Shown: positions 35,518 to 45,422, counted from the stretch's first letter. The stretch: 57,255 bases of DNA from a bacterium (GCA_021813505.1 JAKAKI010000068.1:1-57255); one strand, 5' to 3'. Notes: generated from the letters alone by a model not told the origin. Made by a program: numbers and translations.

Positions 35518-38500
35518 TTACCTGGGAGGGGGATTCGCGCGGGGTTGACCGCCAGCGTTGTCCGGCCCGAACAACCGGTTGATCATCGCCGCCAACTCGG
35601 CTACAGACGGAGCGGCAGAGGGCTCGCTGGTCCTCTTCGCGATCAAGTCGATCACACCCAGGATGTCGGTGTCGTCAGATGGATGCTCCGCAGTGGACAT
35701 TGAGGGAACGTACGGTATCGCACCAATATCATTGCGTGAACCATCGGGATCGTTATACCTGGGATCGGGGTCGCCAGCGTCGATGCAGGGGGAAGTGGGG
35801 AGAAGGGAGTAGTTGTGTTTGCTCGAATCCGCGAATTGGGCGTATTGGGTGATCGTGCCTTGGCCCATGCTCCCGTTGCTAACGTTCCCGAAGAGGCAGT
35901 TGTACGCTGCGACAATCCCCCCCTGTTGCGCGTTTATAGCGCCGGCTTTAGAGAAAAACACAATGTTATTCCTGACCCAAACCGTATCCGGGGAACCCGA
36001 AGAACTGTATACAAGCACTCCACTCCAAGTTGTCACCGATATCGTATTGTTGAGGATCGCCGCCGTCGTAGAAAAGCAGCGGATATCTCCGATTCCAAGA
36101 TTGTCATAGAGGACGTTGAATGAAATAGTGTCACTATGGCAGGATTCCAATTGGATTCCGCCCGCGTAGTCACGCCCTTTGTTGCCGTGGATCATATTGC
36201 CGAGGATGAGCGCGCCGGTCGTATTCCTAAGCCTGATGCCGCCGGCCTCATAATAATATCCCGTCGCAGTGTTCCCGGTTATCACATTTGAGATGATTGA
36301 AGGAGACGATCCATCCGCGACGATGGCGGTCACTCTTGCACCCGTAATGGTGAATCCGGCGAGCGTCGCTCCCCGCGGTTCACTGTGGTTGAATGAAACG
36401 ATCGGCTGCATGCTATCCGCTGGATGGAGGATGGTCGCGTTCGCGCCCTGCGAACTCGCTACAATGACTCGCTTGCCAAGGAAGTCGATGTTTTCTCTAT
36501 AGCTTCCGGCGGCGACTAATACTGTATCCCCATTCCCGGCCCCACGGATACCCGCTTGAATCGTTGGCTGATCACCGGGCACGTGGATGGCGCCCGAACC
36601 TTGAGTGAAGAAGGTGCTCGGGGGCGACCAGTCGGAGTACTCGTATCCGTCGAACGCACGTGCCCGCCACCAATACTGACGCCTATTCTCCAAGTCAGGT
36701 ATTGGTCCCGTCCAAGTGCTTGTCGGCTGCTCGGCGACGCTGTTGGCAACGTAGATCGCATTCGTCATCGCCGAATCCGAGCTGACCGCGAAATCGTATT
36801 TCAGGCGGTCTCCCTGGGCATCAGTTGAATTGCTGACTGCCAATTGCGTCGTGCCTGCGTTAAGGAGGCTCGACCCGGAGGGGAAAAGGAGCGCGGGAGC
36901 AGACGGGCGTGCGTTGTTACGGAAGAACGATTGGAACCAGGAACCCCAGTTGACTCCATCATTGACCCGCACGCGGTACCGACACTCAATGCCGTCGGCG
37001 AGCGGTAACCCGTTGTACACGACTTCCGTATCGCTGGAAGTAATACCTCCGGAGCTCCAGTAGGACGCAGAATCCCAGTCGGGATCATTGCCGACCTGAA
37101 TCTCAAATGCGATCTGTGAGGTCCCAGCAGCGCCACGAAATCCCCATCGGAACCTCGGCGTGGGATTCACCACACGAAGTCGGTTCTCTCCCTCGATGGC
37201 CAGGCCCGTGGGCCGTGGCTGGCTGGACTTATCAAGCGGGTAGGCTCCGATGTCGGCGACCGTTCCGTCGGGGTCGAGATATGATGAATCGGGATCACCG
37301 TTGTCGATGCACAGGGACATTGTGCTAAGTCGGTAATCACCTCCAGGATCGTTTATGTATAGCGGATCAAAGGATATGTCGTGCTTCCCGGGCGTCGATC
37401 CGTATGGGTAGTTGTCCTTGTTGTTCCACACATCGTTGTAATCAAGCTTTCCAGTCAGAGCACTGAAGTATGGACAAGCGACACCTTGCACGATGGAATT
37501 TGTAACGATATTGTTCTTGATTGTTGCCTGACCGTGTAGATCGAAGATCGCGTATGAATTGCGATCAAATGTATTGCCGGAAATCTCGGCCGCTCCATTC
37601 TTGATATCGATGGCGATCTTGCCGGGATTGTCGGCGAAGAGATTGCGGGTGATTGTCATTTGGGGAGTCTCGCCGACAATAATTGCTCCGGATCCGTGAC
37701 AACTTGTGAACACGTTTTCTCGGATCATGGGTTCCGCGTTGTTGACCACTCGGATGACCCTTGTGGTCCCTCCCCCTTCAATTCTAAAACGCGCAAGGGT
37801 CGTTCCATTAACCTCCCCAGACTCAATTCTCACTAAAGTGATGCTGGTGTCCTGAGGCCGAAGCACTGGTTTATTGGACTCGACTTCACCCAGGACAACC
37901 AACTGCTTTCCGGCAAAATCAATGTTCTCCACGTATGTTCCGGGACTGACGAGGACCGTGTCCCCATGCTGGGCTGAGTTGATGGCAGATTGGATTGTCG
38001 GGCGGTCGCCAGGCACCCTGATCGTAATTGGCAACGGTCTTGAAAGGACCGCGGGCTTGATACGATAAACCTCGATACTCTCACCAGATTTGAAAACGAG
38101 ATCGCGATGGTTGTGATCCATTAAGTACGCCGTCAGGAACTCCCCGGCACGAGGCAACTGAACCCTGCCCAATAGGTTAGCGTTCGGAATGGAGATGACA
38201 TAGGCCAGCCCCGTGTCCGCGGCGACGATCATAACCTCCGGCGAGCCGACATCGACACGCGTCAATCCACCTCTGGAGAAGTACGGCTGCAAGTTCAGTT
38301 CGACCGCCGAGTCTCTGCTCTGTCTATCCACAGAGTGAGTGACGAGCCTCCAGCGAGTGTGGGAATAGGTTGGCTGGTACGGCCAGACATTGTCAACGTA
38401 GGCAATTTCCAAGCTGGAGTCCGTGCTGTGATGCCATAGGCCCACGCCAATCAGATACTCGCCCACTACGGGCTGCGGGCCATAGAAATCCGGCGCCCCA

Positions 38501-39963
38501 ACGCTCCACAGCCACCGAAGAGGCTGGACCCCGGCAGCACCTTGCGGTATTGCATTCAAGCGGTATTTGGAGTAGAACATGTATGTCGGGAGGCAATGGA
38601 ACCCCATTTTCATCTCGCTTGAACTCGAGAGCGAAGGCAGGAGGACAGTGGCAACTGTCCCATTCGTGATGATCTGTTGTGAACTATGCGAACTGTTTGG
38701 TGTGACGGAGTTGTCTCCCACGCGTTCCATCGTATTGGTCGAACCGTCGATCCCAACAACCCAAGTATCGGACCATCCTCCAGTCTGATGGTAAGTGCAA
38801 TCGCCCATGGGATCCGTGTATTCTCTATCGTACCCATTGCCGATCAGGTAGCAAAGCTGCCAGCCATTTGGATTAGAGGGCAGCCACTGGAATTGCCTTG
38901 CCGGCGGCGGAAGAGTCGCCACGGAATCCCAACCCGACCTGGTGGGGTTCAGGACCAGAACCCGACCAGAATCGGTTAAGAGTACTGGCTCCAGACCTCC
39001 GGCCCCGGGCCGGAGGGAGTAGCTCTTGATGCCGGCAATGGCGGCGGGCAATCCGATTTCGCCGCCCGAACTCGGGTCCCAGATTTCCAGTCTTGGCGGT
39101 CGGCCAAAGGGCGTCACGCGATAGAGAACTTCCGCAAGCCCATCCCCGTCCATGTCCTCCGCCCGGAGCTGGTCAATCGCTCCGGAACTCTTGAATGACG
39201 CGATCAAGTCTGCCTGGAAGCTTACTCCCTGGATCGTATCAGGAGGGTAGTACACAGGTTCACTGATTACCAACACCACGACTCCCGAGTCTGCCAGAAC
39301 ACCGTCTGAGGCGATGAAGGTCAGTGTGAACCGTCCTGCCTGGTCAGAGGTGGGAGTGATCGAGAATGTCCCGTAACCGGAGCCTCGATCAGTGAACGAC
39401 GAGTTTGCCGGGAGGGAGTCGACGAAGAGGGCAGGAATCGTCCCGTCAGAATCTGTCGCGGACACATTAAAGGACGTGGGATTGCCAACCTCGATGGACG
39501 TCTCTGGAAGCAGGCTCCGCAGAACCGGAGCATGTCGCGTGCCTGGGCCTTCCGTGATGATCAACCAGACCGCCGTCGTGTCTGCGAGCCGGCCATCCGA
39601 TGCCACAAAATAGAGCATGCTCTTGCCAACCTGGCTGAGGGTCGGGATAAAGCCCAACTCTGCTGTTCCATCCCCGCGATCTACGAACCATGCCCCCTCC
39701 GGGATCGGGTATGCCGTGATCGATGGAATCGAGCCGTCGGAATCCTCGGCCTTGACAATGATCGAGCACCACTTTCCGGTTTCTCCATTAACAGAGGAGG
39801 GAGCGAGTGTGAACTGCGGTGGCAGATTGATCCATATGCGCACCGATTTTCGACGCCCGGCGGCCTCGGAGGAGCTTAGGCCCACCAGCAAAGAAAACGC
39901 GACAACGCCAATTGCGATGGCAATCAGCGCCCAACCCAGTTCACTTCTTGATCGTTTGCCCAA
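35518..39963 (-). CDS. Large secreted cadherin-like / FG-GAP / twin beta-helix protein
   Basis: 1481 residues, TTG start (39963) with GAGGGG upstream at short spacing. Signal segment LIAIAIGVVAFSLLVGLSSSEAA. Then two cadherin/Ig-like domains (PPQFTLAPSSVNGETG; APVLRSLLPETSIEVGNPTS), an FG-GAP region (RAEDMDGDGLAEVLYRV), and two right-handed beta-helices with matching openings, VPGDRPTIQSAINSAQHGDT and VPGDQPTIQAGIRGAGNGDT, separated by a fibronectin-like part (QIAFEIQVGNDPDWDSASYW). It ends VAELAAMINRLFGPDN without a recognisable T9SS or dockerin signal. Probably surface-displayed or released; ligand unknown. Confidence 0.82.
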   Translation of the reverse strand: MGKRSRSELGWALIAIAIGVVAFSLLVGLSSSEAAGRRKSVRIWINLPPQFTLAPSSVNGETGKWCSIIVKAEDSDGSIPSITAYPIPEGAWFVDRGDGTAELGFIPTLSQVGKSMLYFVASDGRLADTTAVWLIITEGPGTRHAPVLRSLLPETSIEVGNPTSFNVSATDSDGTIPALFVDSLPANSSFTDRGSGYGTFSITPTSDQAGRFTLTFIASDGVLADSGVVVLVISEPVYYPPDTIQGVSFQADLIASFKSSGAIDQLRAEDMDGDGLAEVLYRVTPFGRPPRLEIWDPSSGGEIGLPAAIAGIKSYSLRPGAGGLEPVLLTDSGRVLVLNPTRSGWDSVATLPPPARQFQWLPSNPNGWQLCYLIGNGYDREYTDPMGDCTYHQTGGWSDTWVVGIDGSTNTMERVGDNSVTPNSSHSSQQIITNGTVATVLLPSLSSSSEMKMGFHCLPTYMFYSKYRLNAIPQGAAGVQPLRWLWSVGAPDFYGPQPVVGEYLIGVGLWHHSTDSSLEIAYVDNVWPYQPTYSHTRWRLVTHSVDRQSRDSAVELNLQPYFSRGGLTRVDVGSPEVMIVAADTGLAYVISIPNANLLGRVQLPRAGEFLTAYLMDHNHRDLVFKSGESIEVYRIKPAVLSRPLPITIRVPGDRPTIQSAINSAQHGDTVLVSPGTYVENIDFAGKQLVVLGEVESNKPVLRPQDTSITLVRIESGEVNGTTLARFRIEGGGTTRVIRVVNNAEPMIRENVFTSCHGSGAIIVGETPQMTITRNLFADNPGKIAIDIKNGAAEISGNTFDRNSYAIFDLHGQATIKNNIVTNSIVQGVACPYFSALTGKLDYNDVWNNKDNYPYGSTPGKHDISFDPLYINDPGGDYRLSTMSLCIDNGDPDSSYLDPDGTVADIGAYPLDKSSQPRPTGLAIEGENRLRVVNPTPRFRWGFRGAAGTSQIAFEIQVGNDPDWDSASYWSSGGITSSDTEVVYNGLPLADGIECRYRVRVNDGVNWGSWFQSFFRNNARPSAPALLFPSGSSLLNAGTTQLAVSNSTDAQGDRLKYDFAVSSDSAMTNAIYVANSVAEQPTSTWTGPIPDLENRRQYWWRARAFDGYEYSDWSPPSTFFTQGSGAIHVPGDQPTIQAGIRGAGNGDTVLVAAGSYRENIDFLGKRVIVASSQGANATILHPADSMQPIVSFNHSEPRGATLAGFTITGARVTAIVADGSSPSIISNVITGNTATGYYYEAGGIRLRNTTGALILGNMIHGNKGRDYAGGIQLESCHSDTISFNVLYDNLGIGDIRCFSTTAAILNNTISVTTWSGVLVYSSSGSPDTVWVRNNIVFFSKAGAINAQQGGIVAAYNCLFGNVSNGSMGQGTITQYAQFADSSKHNYSLLPTSPCIDAGDPDPRYNDPDGSRNDIGAIPYVPSMSTAEHPSDDTDILGVIDLIAKRTSEPSAAPSVAELAAMINRLFGPDNAGGQPRANPPPR

Positions 39964-40278
39964 ATCCCCTCACGCCACTTGAGATTACCTCAGTGATCGT
40001 CCACACTCCAAACGGTGGGGCTGCAACCATTAATTAACTATGGAGTCTGTTTTTCGCAACCTGAAATTTCGCAACTGGATTCCCGCTTTCGCGGGAATGA
40101 CATCTCCAACCATTGTCAAGTCCGCGAAAGCGGGGGCGGGGCCGCCGTCGGCACCATGGATCTTGCATTTGGGGGAATTGACTTTGGTGTATTGAGGGGG
40201 CTTGAACCCTCAATGCCGGTTGCGAGTTGGGCGGAATTCCTGCTTGGCCGGTGCGCTTTGACTCGCTAACTTCGCCGC
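39964..40278. other. Divergent intergenic region with a REP-like arm
   Basis: No gene. 40075-40101 is a single family A arm (core TTCCCGCTTTCGCGGGAA), followed at 40121-40140 by a degraded second arm (TCCGCGAAAGCGGGGGCGGG). Promoters for both flanking genes should be here but no clear boxes were found. Confidence 0.5.
40075..40101. repeat. REP-like palindrome arm, family A
   Basis: Identical in sequence to the right arm at 1963-1989 over 27 bases. Its partner arm is degraded. Confidence 0.85.
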
Positions 40279-42789
40279 ATGGCCAAGAAGATTGAACCAC
40301 CAAAGAAGGGACAGGGGCAGGCTCATAAGACGCAGAGCGGCATGCCCAAGTCCGGCGGATCGTTTGCCGAAATGATCCTGGCCCACCCGGTTCGCTGGGC
40401 AATTATCGCGTACGCGCTTTTCACGGTGATCTTCTTCATCGTCCCGATCTTCTCGCCGGGGAAGATGATCTATGGCTCGGACACCATGTCGGCCGGCGTC
40501 TTCTTCCGCTCGTTCTATGCCGATTTCTGGCGGACGAACTTCCGGGTGCCGTTGTGGGACCCGTACATCCACGGCGGCCTGCCCTTTGTCGACGCGATGC
40601 ACGGCGACATCTTCTATCCCGCCGCGATTCTCCAGATCATTCTGCCGGTCACTTACGCGATCGGCCTGAAACTGATCTTGCACGTCTTCCTGGCCGGCGT
40701 CTTCATGTTTTTGTTCCTGCGAACCATCGGCCGCAGCGATCAGACATCATTCATCGGCGGAGCCCTTTACATGTTCGCTCCGTGTCTGGTCTCACTTTTC
40801 TATCCGGGGCATGACGGCAAAATCTACGTCATGGCTCTGACGCCGCTGGCTTTTCTGCTGGTGCATCGAGGGGTTGTTACCCGGCGCTTGGCGCCGTTTC
40901 TCTGGTTTGGACTCGTCTACGCGCTCATGATTCTAACCGCGCACGTGCAGATGGCATACTACGCGTCGTGGGGATTGGGGCTGTATTTTCTATTCCTGCT
41001 CTGGGAACAGCACCGTTTCGACTTCTCGAAGATTCTGACTCCGATTCTGTTTTTTGTCGTGGCGGTTGTGCTGGCAATGGGAGCATCGTCCATCCAATGG
41101 CTGGCGCCGTATCAGTACCTCGCCAAGTACTCGCAACGCATTCAGCACAATGAGAACCGTGGTGGCTTCGACTGGGCCAGTTCCTGGTCGATGCACTCGG
41201 AGGAACTTCTCTCCGAGGTCAATCCCTCGTTCCCAGGGGAGGATCTCGGCGACCGTCCGTCGACCTACTGGGGGCAGAATTTCTTCAAGCTGAACTCGGA
41301 AGCGGTCGGTGTCATGGCGCTGGCGCTGGCGATTGTGGCGGTCGTGGCCGTGCGTGGACCGTCGATGTGGTTTTTTGCCGGATTATCGTTGCTAGCGTTG
41401 CTCCACGCGCTGGGAGCGACCACGCCCGTCTTCAAGCTGTTCTTCTATTTCGTGCCGATGGTGAAGAAATTCCGGGCGCCTTCGATGATCAACTTCCTCT
41501 TTGCCCTCAGTTGGATTGTGATGGCCACACGGGCAATTGAGGTGCTTTTGACGCAGCCCAAGGCGCACAACCACACTTCGCGTCGAGGGGCCATCGACCC
41601 GCTCCGGCTGCTCATGATCATCGCCATGGCGTACTCGGTGATCACGCTCATCGCACTGGTGACAGGCAGTTCGCTTCTGACTGGGTGGGCATCACTGGTC
41701 GGCAATCCATTGACTGGAAACAAGGCGACTGCGGTTCAGGCCAATGCCGGGCCGATGCGTGTCGGGTTCTTAATCGGGACGATTGTCCTATGGGGATTGG
41801 TGGGGATATTTCAGGCGCGGCGCAAGGGCAGTCTGGGAATGGGCGGCGCGACCGCGGGGTTGCTGGCTCTGGCGGTGCTGCCCAACTGGCAATACGATGC
41901 CCGATTCGTGATGACTGTGGACCCGCGCAGCTCCTACGGCGAACGTACGATTCTGGGTGCCATTAAACAGCAGGCCGGGCCGGCTCCCTACCGCGTGCTG
42001 AATCTTCCCAAGACGCTTGATGACAACTACCTTGCGATGCACGGGATCGAGGAAGTTTCGCCGTCGCAGATGCACGGGAACCATCTTCTAACTTACGACA
42101 ATTTCGTCGGCCGCCATGATCCCAAGCCGGCACTTCTGACCGATCGTGCGACGATGGACCTTTTGAATGTCATGCTCTTGGTTTCACCCCAGCCGATCAA
42201 CCAGGATGGACTACAGGTCGCGGCGCAGGCCGATGGGTTGTATCTGATCAAGAACACCAGCGCGCTGCCCCGTGCGGCGGTGTTTTACCAGTACGAGGTG
42301 ATTACCGATTCGAATGCGACTTTGACGCGTCTCCGTGATCCCAAGTTCCCCTATCGCAGCCGGCTAATTCTAGACCAGGCGATGGCGGACCTCCCGCCGA
42401 CAGAACCCGATGGGGCGATCACCCAGATCACTCCCGCCAGGGTCACTGACTGGCAGGTCGATAAGTTCGTCGTCGAATGCAGTGCGGAGCGCGACGGCAT
42501 CCTCTGGCTTTCCGAAAACTACTATCCCGCCTGGACCGCAGTCGATGAAGCCGGGCAAAAGCTGCCGATCTACCGCGCCGATTACACGTTCCGTGCCGTT
42601 CCAGTAAAACAGGGCGCACACAAGATCACATTCGAGTTCCACTCGGCGACATTCTCGACCAGCATCTGGCTGTCGCTCGTGTGTGTTGTGATTCTCGCAG
42701 GCGGGGCCGTGATGGCGGGACGGCGGACAGAGCCGGATGGATCGAAGCGCTATGCTCTCAAGCGTACGTCGGGAGCCGCTCAGGAGTAG
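40279..42789 (+). CDS. YfhO-family polytopic membrane protein
   Basis: 836 residues. A Lys-rich cytoplasmic N-terminus (about 40 residues) precedes at least ten hydrophobic helices, a periplasmic segment with WDPYIHGGLPFVDAMHGDIFYP after the first helix (a motif typical of GT-C-like lipid-linked sugar transferases), and a soluble C-terminal domain of about 250 residues (ILWLSENYYPAWTAVDEAG, VPVKQGAHKITFEF). YfhO-type proteins are implicated in glycosylation of cell-surface polymers. It is monocistronic here and no other glycosylation gene is adjacent. Confidence 0.85.
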   Translation: MAKKIEPPKKGQGQAHKTQSGMPKSGGSFAEMILAHPVRWAIIAYALFTVIFFIVPIFSPGKMIYGSDTMSAGVFFRSFYADFWRTNFRVPLWDPYIHGGLPFVDAMHGDIFYPAAILQIILPVTYAIGLKLILHVFLAGVFMFLFLRTIGRSDQTSFIGGALYMFAPCLVSLFYPGHDGKIYVMALTPLAFLLVHRGVVTRRLAPFLWFGLVYALMILTAHVQMAYYASWGLGLYFLFLLWEQHRFDFSKILTPILFFVVAVVLAMGASSIQWLAPYQYLAKYSQRIQHNENRGGFDWASSWSMHSEELLSEVNPSFPGEDLGDRPSTYWGQNFFKLNSEAVGVMALALAIVAVVAVRGPSMWFFAGLSLLALLHALGATTPVFKLFFYFVPMVKKFRAPSMINFLFALSWIVMATRAIEVLLTQPKAHNHTSRRGAIDPLRLLMIIAMAYSVITLIALVTGSSLLTGWASLVGNPLTGNKATAVQANAGPMRVGFLIGTIVLWGLVGIFQARRKGSLGMGGATAGLLALAVLPNWQYDARFVMTVDPRSSYGERTILGAIKQQAGPAPYRVLNLPKTLDDNYLAMHGIEEVSPSQMHGNHLLTYDNFVGRHDPKPALLTDRATMDLLNVMLLVSPQPINQDGLQVAAQADGLYLIKNTSALPRAAVFYQYEVITDSNATLTRLRDPKFPYRSRLILDQAMADLPPTEPDGAITQITPARVTDWQVDKFVVECSAERDGILWLSENYYPAWTAVDEAGQKLPIYRADYTFRAVPVKQGAHKITFEFHSATFSTSIWLSLVCVVILAGGAVMAGRRTEPDGSKRYALKRTSGAAQE

Positions 42790-42835
42790 CTACGAATCAG
42801 GATCTCAACCGGGTCGCGGTGATTCATTAGTCATA

Positions 42836-42853
42836 CGTACGAACGTTCGTACG
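42836..42853. promoter_or_regulatory. 18-bp perfect palindrome, probable repressor operator
   Basis: CGTACGAACGTTCGTACG is a perfect palindrome about 95 bases before the thiolase start. Size and ACGAACGTTCGT core resemble TetR-family operators controlling acyl-CoA metabolism. No such regulator gene lies in the window. Confidence 0.6.
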
Positions 42854-42947
42854 CATCCGCCGTTTTTGCCACGCGCGCTTTGATTTCGCTTGAATCATAA
42901 CAGCTTGCCCCCCGAGTTTGTGAGTCTACGCTCGGGAGGAGGAAGAT

Positions 42948-44348
42948 ATGATTGAATTTCACCCCGGTAATCTGCGCATACCCAAATGGACGCGGCCGGT
43001 GTACATGGTCGCTGCGGGGATGAGTGATTTCCGTAAACGGTATCCGGAGAAGAAGCTCGAAGAGCTGTGCATGATGGCGTTCCGGATGATGCTCGAAGAG
43101 AACGACCTGAAGGTCGATCCACTGGAGGCCAAGGGGCACATCAATTTCGCCTGCTACGGCGAATTCGCCGACCATTTCCAGGATCAGCTTCTGTGCGAGG
43201 CCAAGGTGCACGATTACATCGGCCTCGACCCGCTGGGCAATGTTGGTATCAAGACCGGCGGCGCCACCGGCGGTTCGACCTTGCTGATGGGCGCGACCAC
43301 CATCGCCAGCGGCCTGTCCGACTGCACCCTCGTCCTCGGCTGGGAACGCATGGACGAGGTCAAGACGTGGACGGGCAACTACTACATCGCGACGGCGGCC
43401 TGCAAGGATTTCGAGACGCGGCTCGCGCGCAACTATGCCAGTTACTATGCGCCGATGGCACGGCGATTCCAGGAGATGTACAATGTCGACGAACGTGTTC
43501 GCGCGGCGATCGCGGTCAAGAACCGCGGCTACGCGTGCAACTCGCCCTATGCCCATCAGGCCGGCAAGCACACGGTCGATGAGGTGCTCAACGGCGCCAT
43601 CGTGTCCGATCCCCTGCGCTTTCTCGAATGCTGTGCGATGAGCGTCGGCTCGGCCTGCGTGCTCTTGTGCTCTGAAGAGCTGGCGCACAAGTTCACCGAC
43701 AAGCCGGTGAAACTGTACATCGCGGGCGGATCGCACACGCTACGGACCGGCGACCGCCGTCCGATGCGCATTCCTCTCCTTCCCAATGAGACCGAGGAAG
43801 GATACAAGAAGCTGTACGCCGAAATGGCCAAGCAGGATGGCCGCTGGCCCGGCTTTGAGAGTTTTGGGGCCACCCGCATAGCGGCGTACCTGGCGTACCG
43901 CATGGCCGGAGTGAAAGTCCCGATCGAGGATGTGGACTTAGTCGAGACACATGATGCCTTCACGATCTCCGATCTGCAGACTTACGGTGACATCGGTCTG
44001 ACGCTCTACGGCGAGGAACAGGAATACGTCCGTTCCGGCGAGTGCTACCTGAAGAATCCGAATACCGGGAAGCAGGGAAAGTGCCCGGCCAATCTCTCGG
44101 GTGGCCTCCTGGGAACGATGCATGCCGTGGGCGCCACCGGGATCTTCCAGGCCGATGAAGTCATGTGGCAATTGCAGGGCAAGTACGACAAGTTCCACGG
44201 CGATCCGAAGCTGTGGGAGCGCTATGGAAAGAAGAAGCCGGCAGACTGGGAGAGTCTGCAGGTTGCAAATCCGCGCCGCGGGGTGGCCATTTCGCACGCC
44301 GGAGTTGGCAGTCACGTGACCTGTGCGGTTATGGAAAAGGCCTGGTAG
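42948..44348 (+). CDS. Thiolase-fold acyl-CoA protein lacking the usual nucleophilic Cys
   Basis: 466 residues of the SCP-x/archaeal thiolase type. In active relatives the nucleophile sits in N-x-C-A-S/T-G; here the matching stretch is IKTGGATGGSTLL, with Gly in place of Cys. The C-terminal GGLLGTMHAVGATG keeps the His, and VGSHVTCAV near the end keeps a Cys at about the place of the second conserved Cys. Ribosome site GGGAGGAGG precedes the ATG. It is followed by a DUF35 protein, the standard mate of this thiolase class. It may catalyse an unusual C-C cleavage/condensation or be non-catalytic; the substrate is unknown. Confidence 0.85.
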   Translation: MIEFHPGNLRIPKWTRPVYMVAAGMSDFRKRYPEKKLEELCMMAFRMMLEENDLKVDPLEAKGHINFACYGEFADHFQDQLLCEAKVHDYIGLDPLGNVGIKTGGATGGSTLLMGATTIASGLSDCTLVLGWERMDEVKTWTGNYYIATAACKDFETRLARNYASYYAPMARRFQEMYNVDERVRAAIAVKNRGYACNSPYAHQAGKHTVDEVLNGAIVSDPLRFLECCAMSVGSACVLLCSEELAHKFTDKPVKLYIAGGSHTLRTGDRRPMRIPLLPNETEEGYKKLYAEMAKQDGRWPGFESFGATRIAAYLAYRMAGVKVPIEDVDLVETHDAFTISDLQTYGDIGLTLYGEEQEYVRSGECYLKNPNTGKQGKCPANLSGGLLGTMHAVGATGIFQADEVMWQLQGKYDKFHGDPKLWERYGKKKPADWESLQVANPRRGVAISHAGVGSHVTCAVMEKAW

Positions 44349-44358
44349 GAGGTGCATG

Positions 44359-44871
44359 ATGAGCGACAAAGTTACTTTGAAAACCAAGCCGTCCAAGATC
44401 GACGTGGTCGGCGATTCGTGGGTTCTGCACTTCCCGCGCTTCGGCGAAGAGGGGACTCACTTTCATACGTACGGCCTGCTGACCCCGTACTTCAAGGGTC
44501 TCACCGAGGGGAAGCTGCGCGGCACCAAATGCGTGAATCCCAAGTGCCCGATCTACAAGGGCAAAGGCGAGTTGTGGATTCCCCCGCGCGCCGACTGCCC
44601 CGATTGCCATCAGCCCATGGTTTGGGAGGACGTGAAGGACCCGAAAGGGTACATCTACGCATATACCCATGTGGAACGCGGCGGCGCGGGTCTTGAGATC
44701 GAGTGCCCGTACTACCAGATCGATGTCAAGATGGAAGGTGTCGGCACGATCGTGAAGGGCTACCTCGCCGATCGCAAGAAGATTAAGATCGGCGACAAAG
44801 TGCGCGCGAAATTCCTCACGGGCAAGGATGCGACGAACACCTGTTTGGATATCTACTGGGAACTGACCTAG
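44359..44871 (+). CDS. DUF35 zinc-ribbon OB-fold protein, thiolase partner
   Basis: 170 residues from the second ATG (44359), six bases after AGGAGG; an ATG at 44356 is nearly equivalent. A rubredoxin-like zinc ribbon (CVNPKC at about 55-60, CPDC at about 79-82) precedes an OB-fold (VGTIVKGYLADRKKIKIGDKVRAKF). In archaeal acetoacetyl-CoA thiolase/HMG-CoA synthase and similar complexes DUF35 subunits bind the CoA moiety and channel intermediates between enzymes. It lies 10 bases after the thiolase gene, same operon. Confidence 0.88.
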   Translation: MSDKVTLKTKPSKIDVVGDSWVLHFPRFGEEGTHFHTYGLLTPYFKGLTEGKLRGTKCVNPKCPIYKGKGELWIPPRADCPDCHQPMVWEDVKDPKGYIYAYTHVERGGAGLEIECPYYQIDVKMEGVGTIVKGYLADRKKIKIGDKVRAKFLTGKDATNTCLDIYWELT

Positions 44872-45422
44872 TCTGTATCTGCACCAAGGTATGGCGGACA
44901 AGGGGCTTTTGGCCCCTTGTTTGTTTATGGATACTTGTGGTTCGAGTGTTCTCGCGCGTGGGATCGCCCTCACCCCCGACCCCTCTCCCGGAGGGAGAGG
45001 GGAGACAAACTCAGAACTCACAACCGTTTCACGCCACGGTAGCTTGCCACCAGACGGAGAGGGGAGAAAAACCCTCAGGACTCACAATTTCGACATCTCG
45101 CGGGAGCTCCCCTAAGTCGGAGAGAGGAGAAGAACTCTCACAACTCACAACCTTGACACTTCACGGCAGCTTGCCCCCTCTCCCTCTGGGAGAGGGTTGG
45201 GGTGAGGGCGTCTCCGCGCGCGAAGTGCCCCGGAATCCCACAATCGGCAAACTTCTTACATTGGTGGGGTTCTTCACGGCAGGGTGGCGTCGTTCCCGAC
45301 GTAAGCGAATGCGCCCTTCGGGCGCACGCGGCCGAGGGCGGTCGCGCCACATTGGGGCTCTCACAGATTCTGGCCCTTCCGCCCGTGTTGTATCCGCCCC
45401 CCGCGAGCGTTATTTTGTTTTA
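44872..45422. other. Intergenic region dominated by a MITE-like element
   Basis: No gene; open frames here read through repeat DNA. 44965-45210 is the element described separately. The remaining 45211-45422 is unremarkable apart from a small inverted segment (GGGCGCA near 45310-45330). No preQ1 riboswitch was recognised before queE. Confidence 0.5.
44965..45210. repeat. MITE-like element, family C, with internal tandem copies
   Basis: Ends are inverted: it opens CGCCCTCACCCC and closes GGGGTGAGGGCG, and each end carries its own inner palindrome (CTCTCCCGGAGGGAGAG and CTCTCCCTCTGGGAGAG). Between them the segment GGAGAGGGGAGA...ACTCACAA recurs three times, beginning at 44994, 45056 and 45119, a degenerate tandem array with a 62-63-base period. 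Related element at 53649-53768. Confidence 0.8.

Noticed and set aside
42831-43736. 301-codon minus-strand frame across the thiolase start
   Set aside because: Antisense shadow of the thiolase gene, which has the ribosome site, homology and a downstream partner.
44994-45180. Three direct repeats as a CRISPR array
   Set aside because: Units are degenerate, 62-63 bases apart with no constant repeat/variable spacer pattern, lie inside an inverted-repeat element, and no cas gene is present.
44937-45422. Long N-terminal extension of queE
   Set aside because: It is translated MITE-like repeat; QueE homology begins only after the ATG at 45423.
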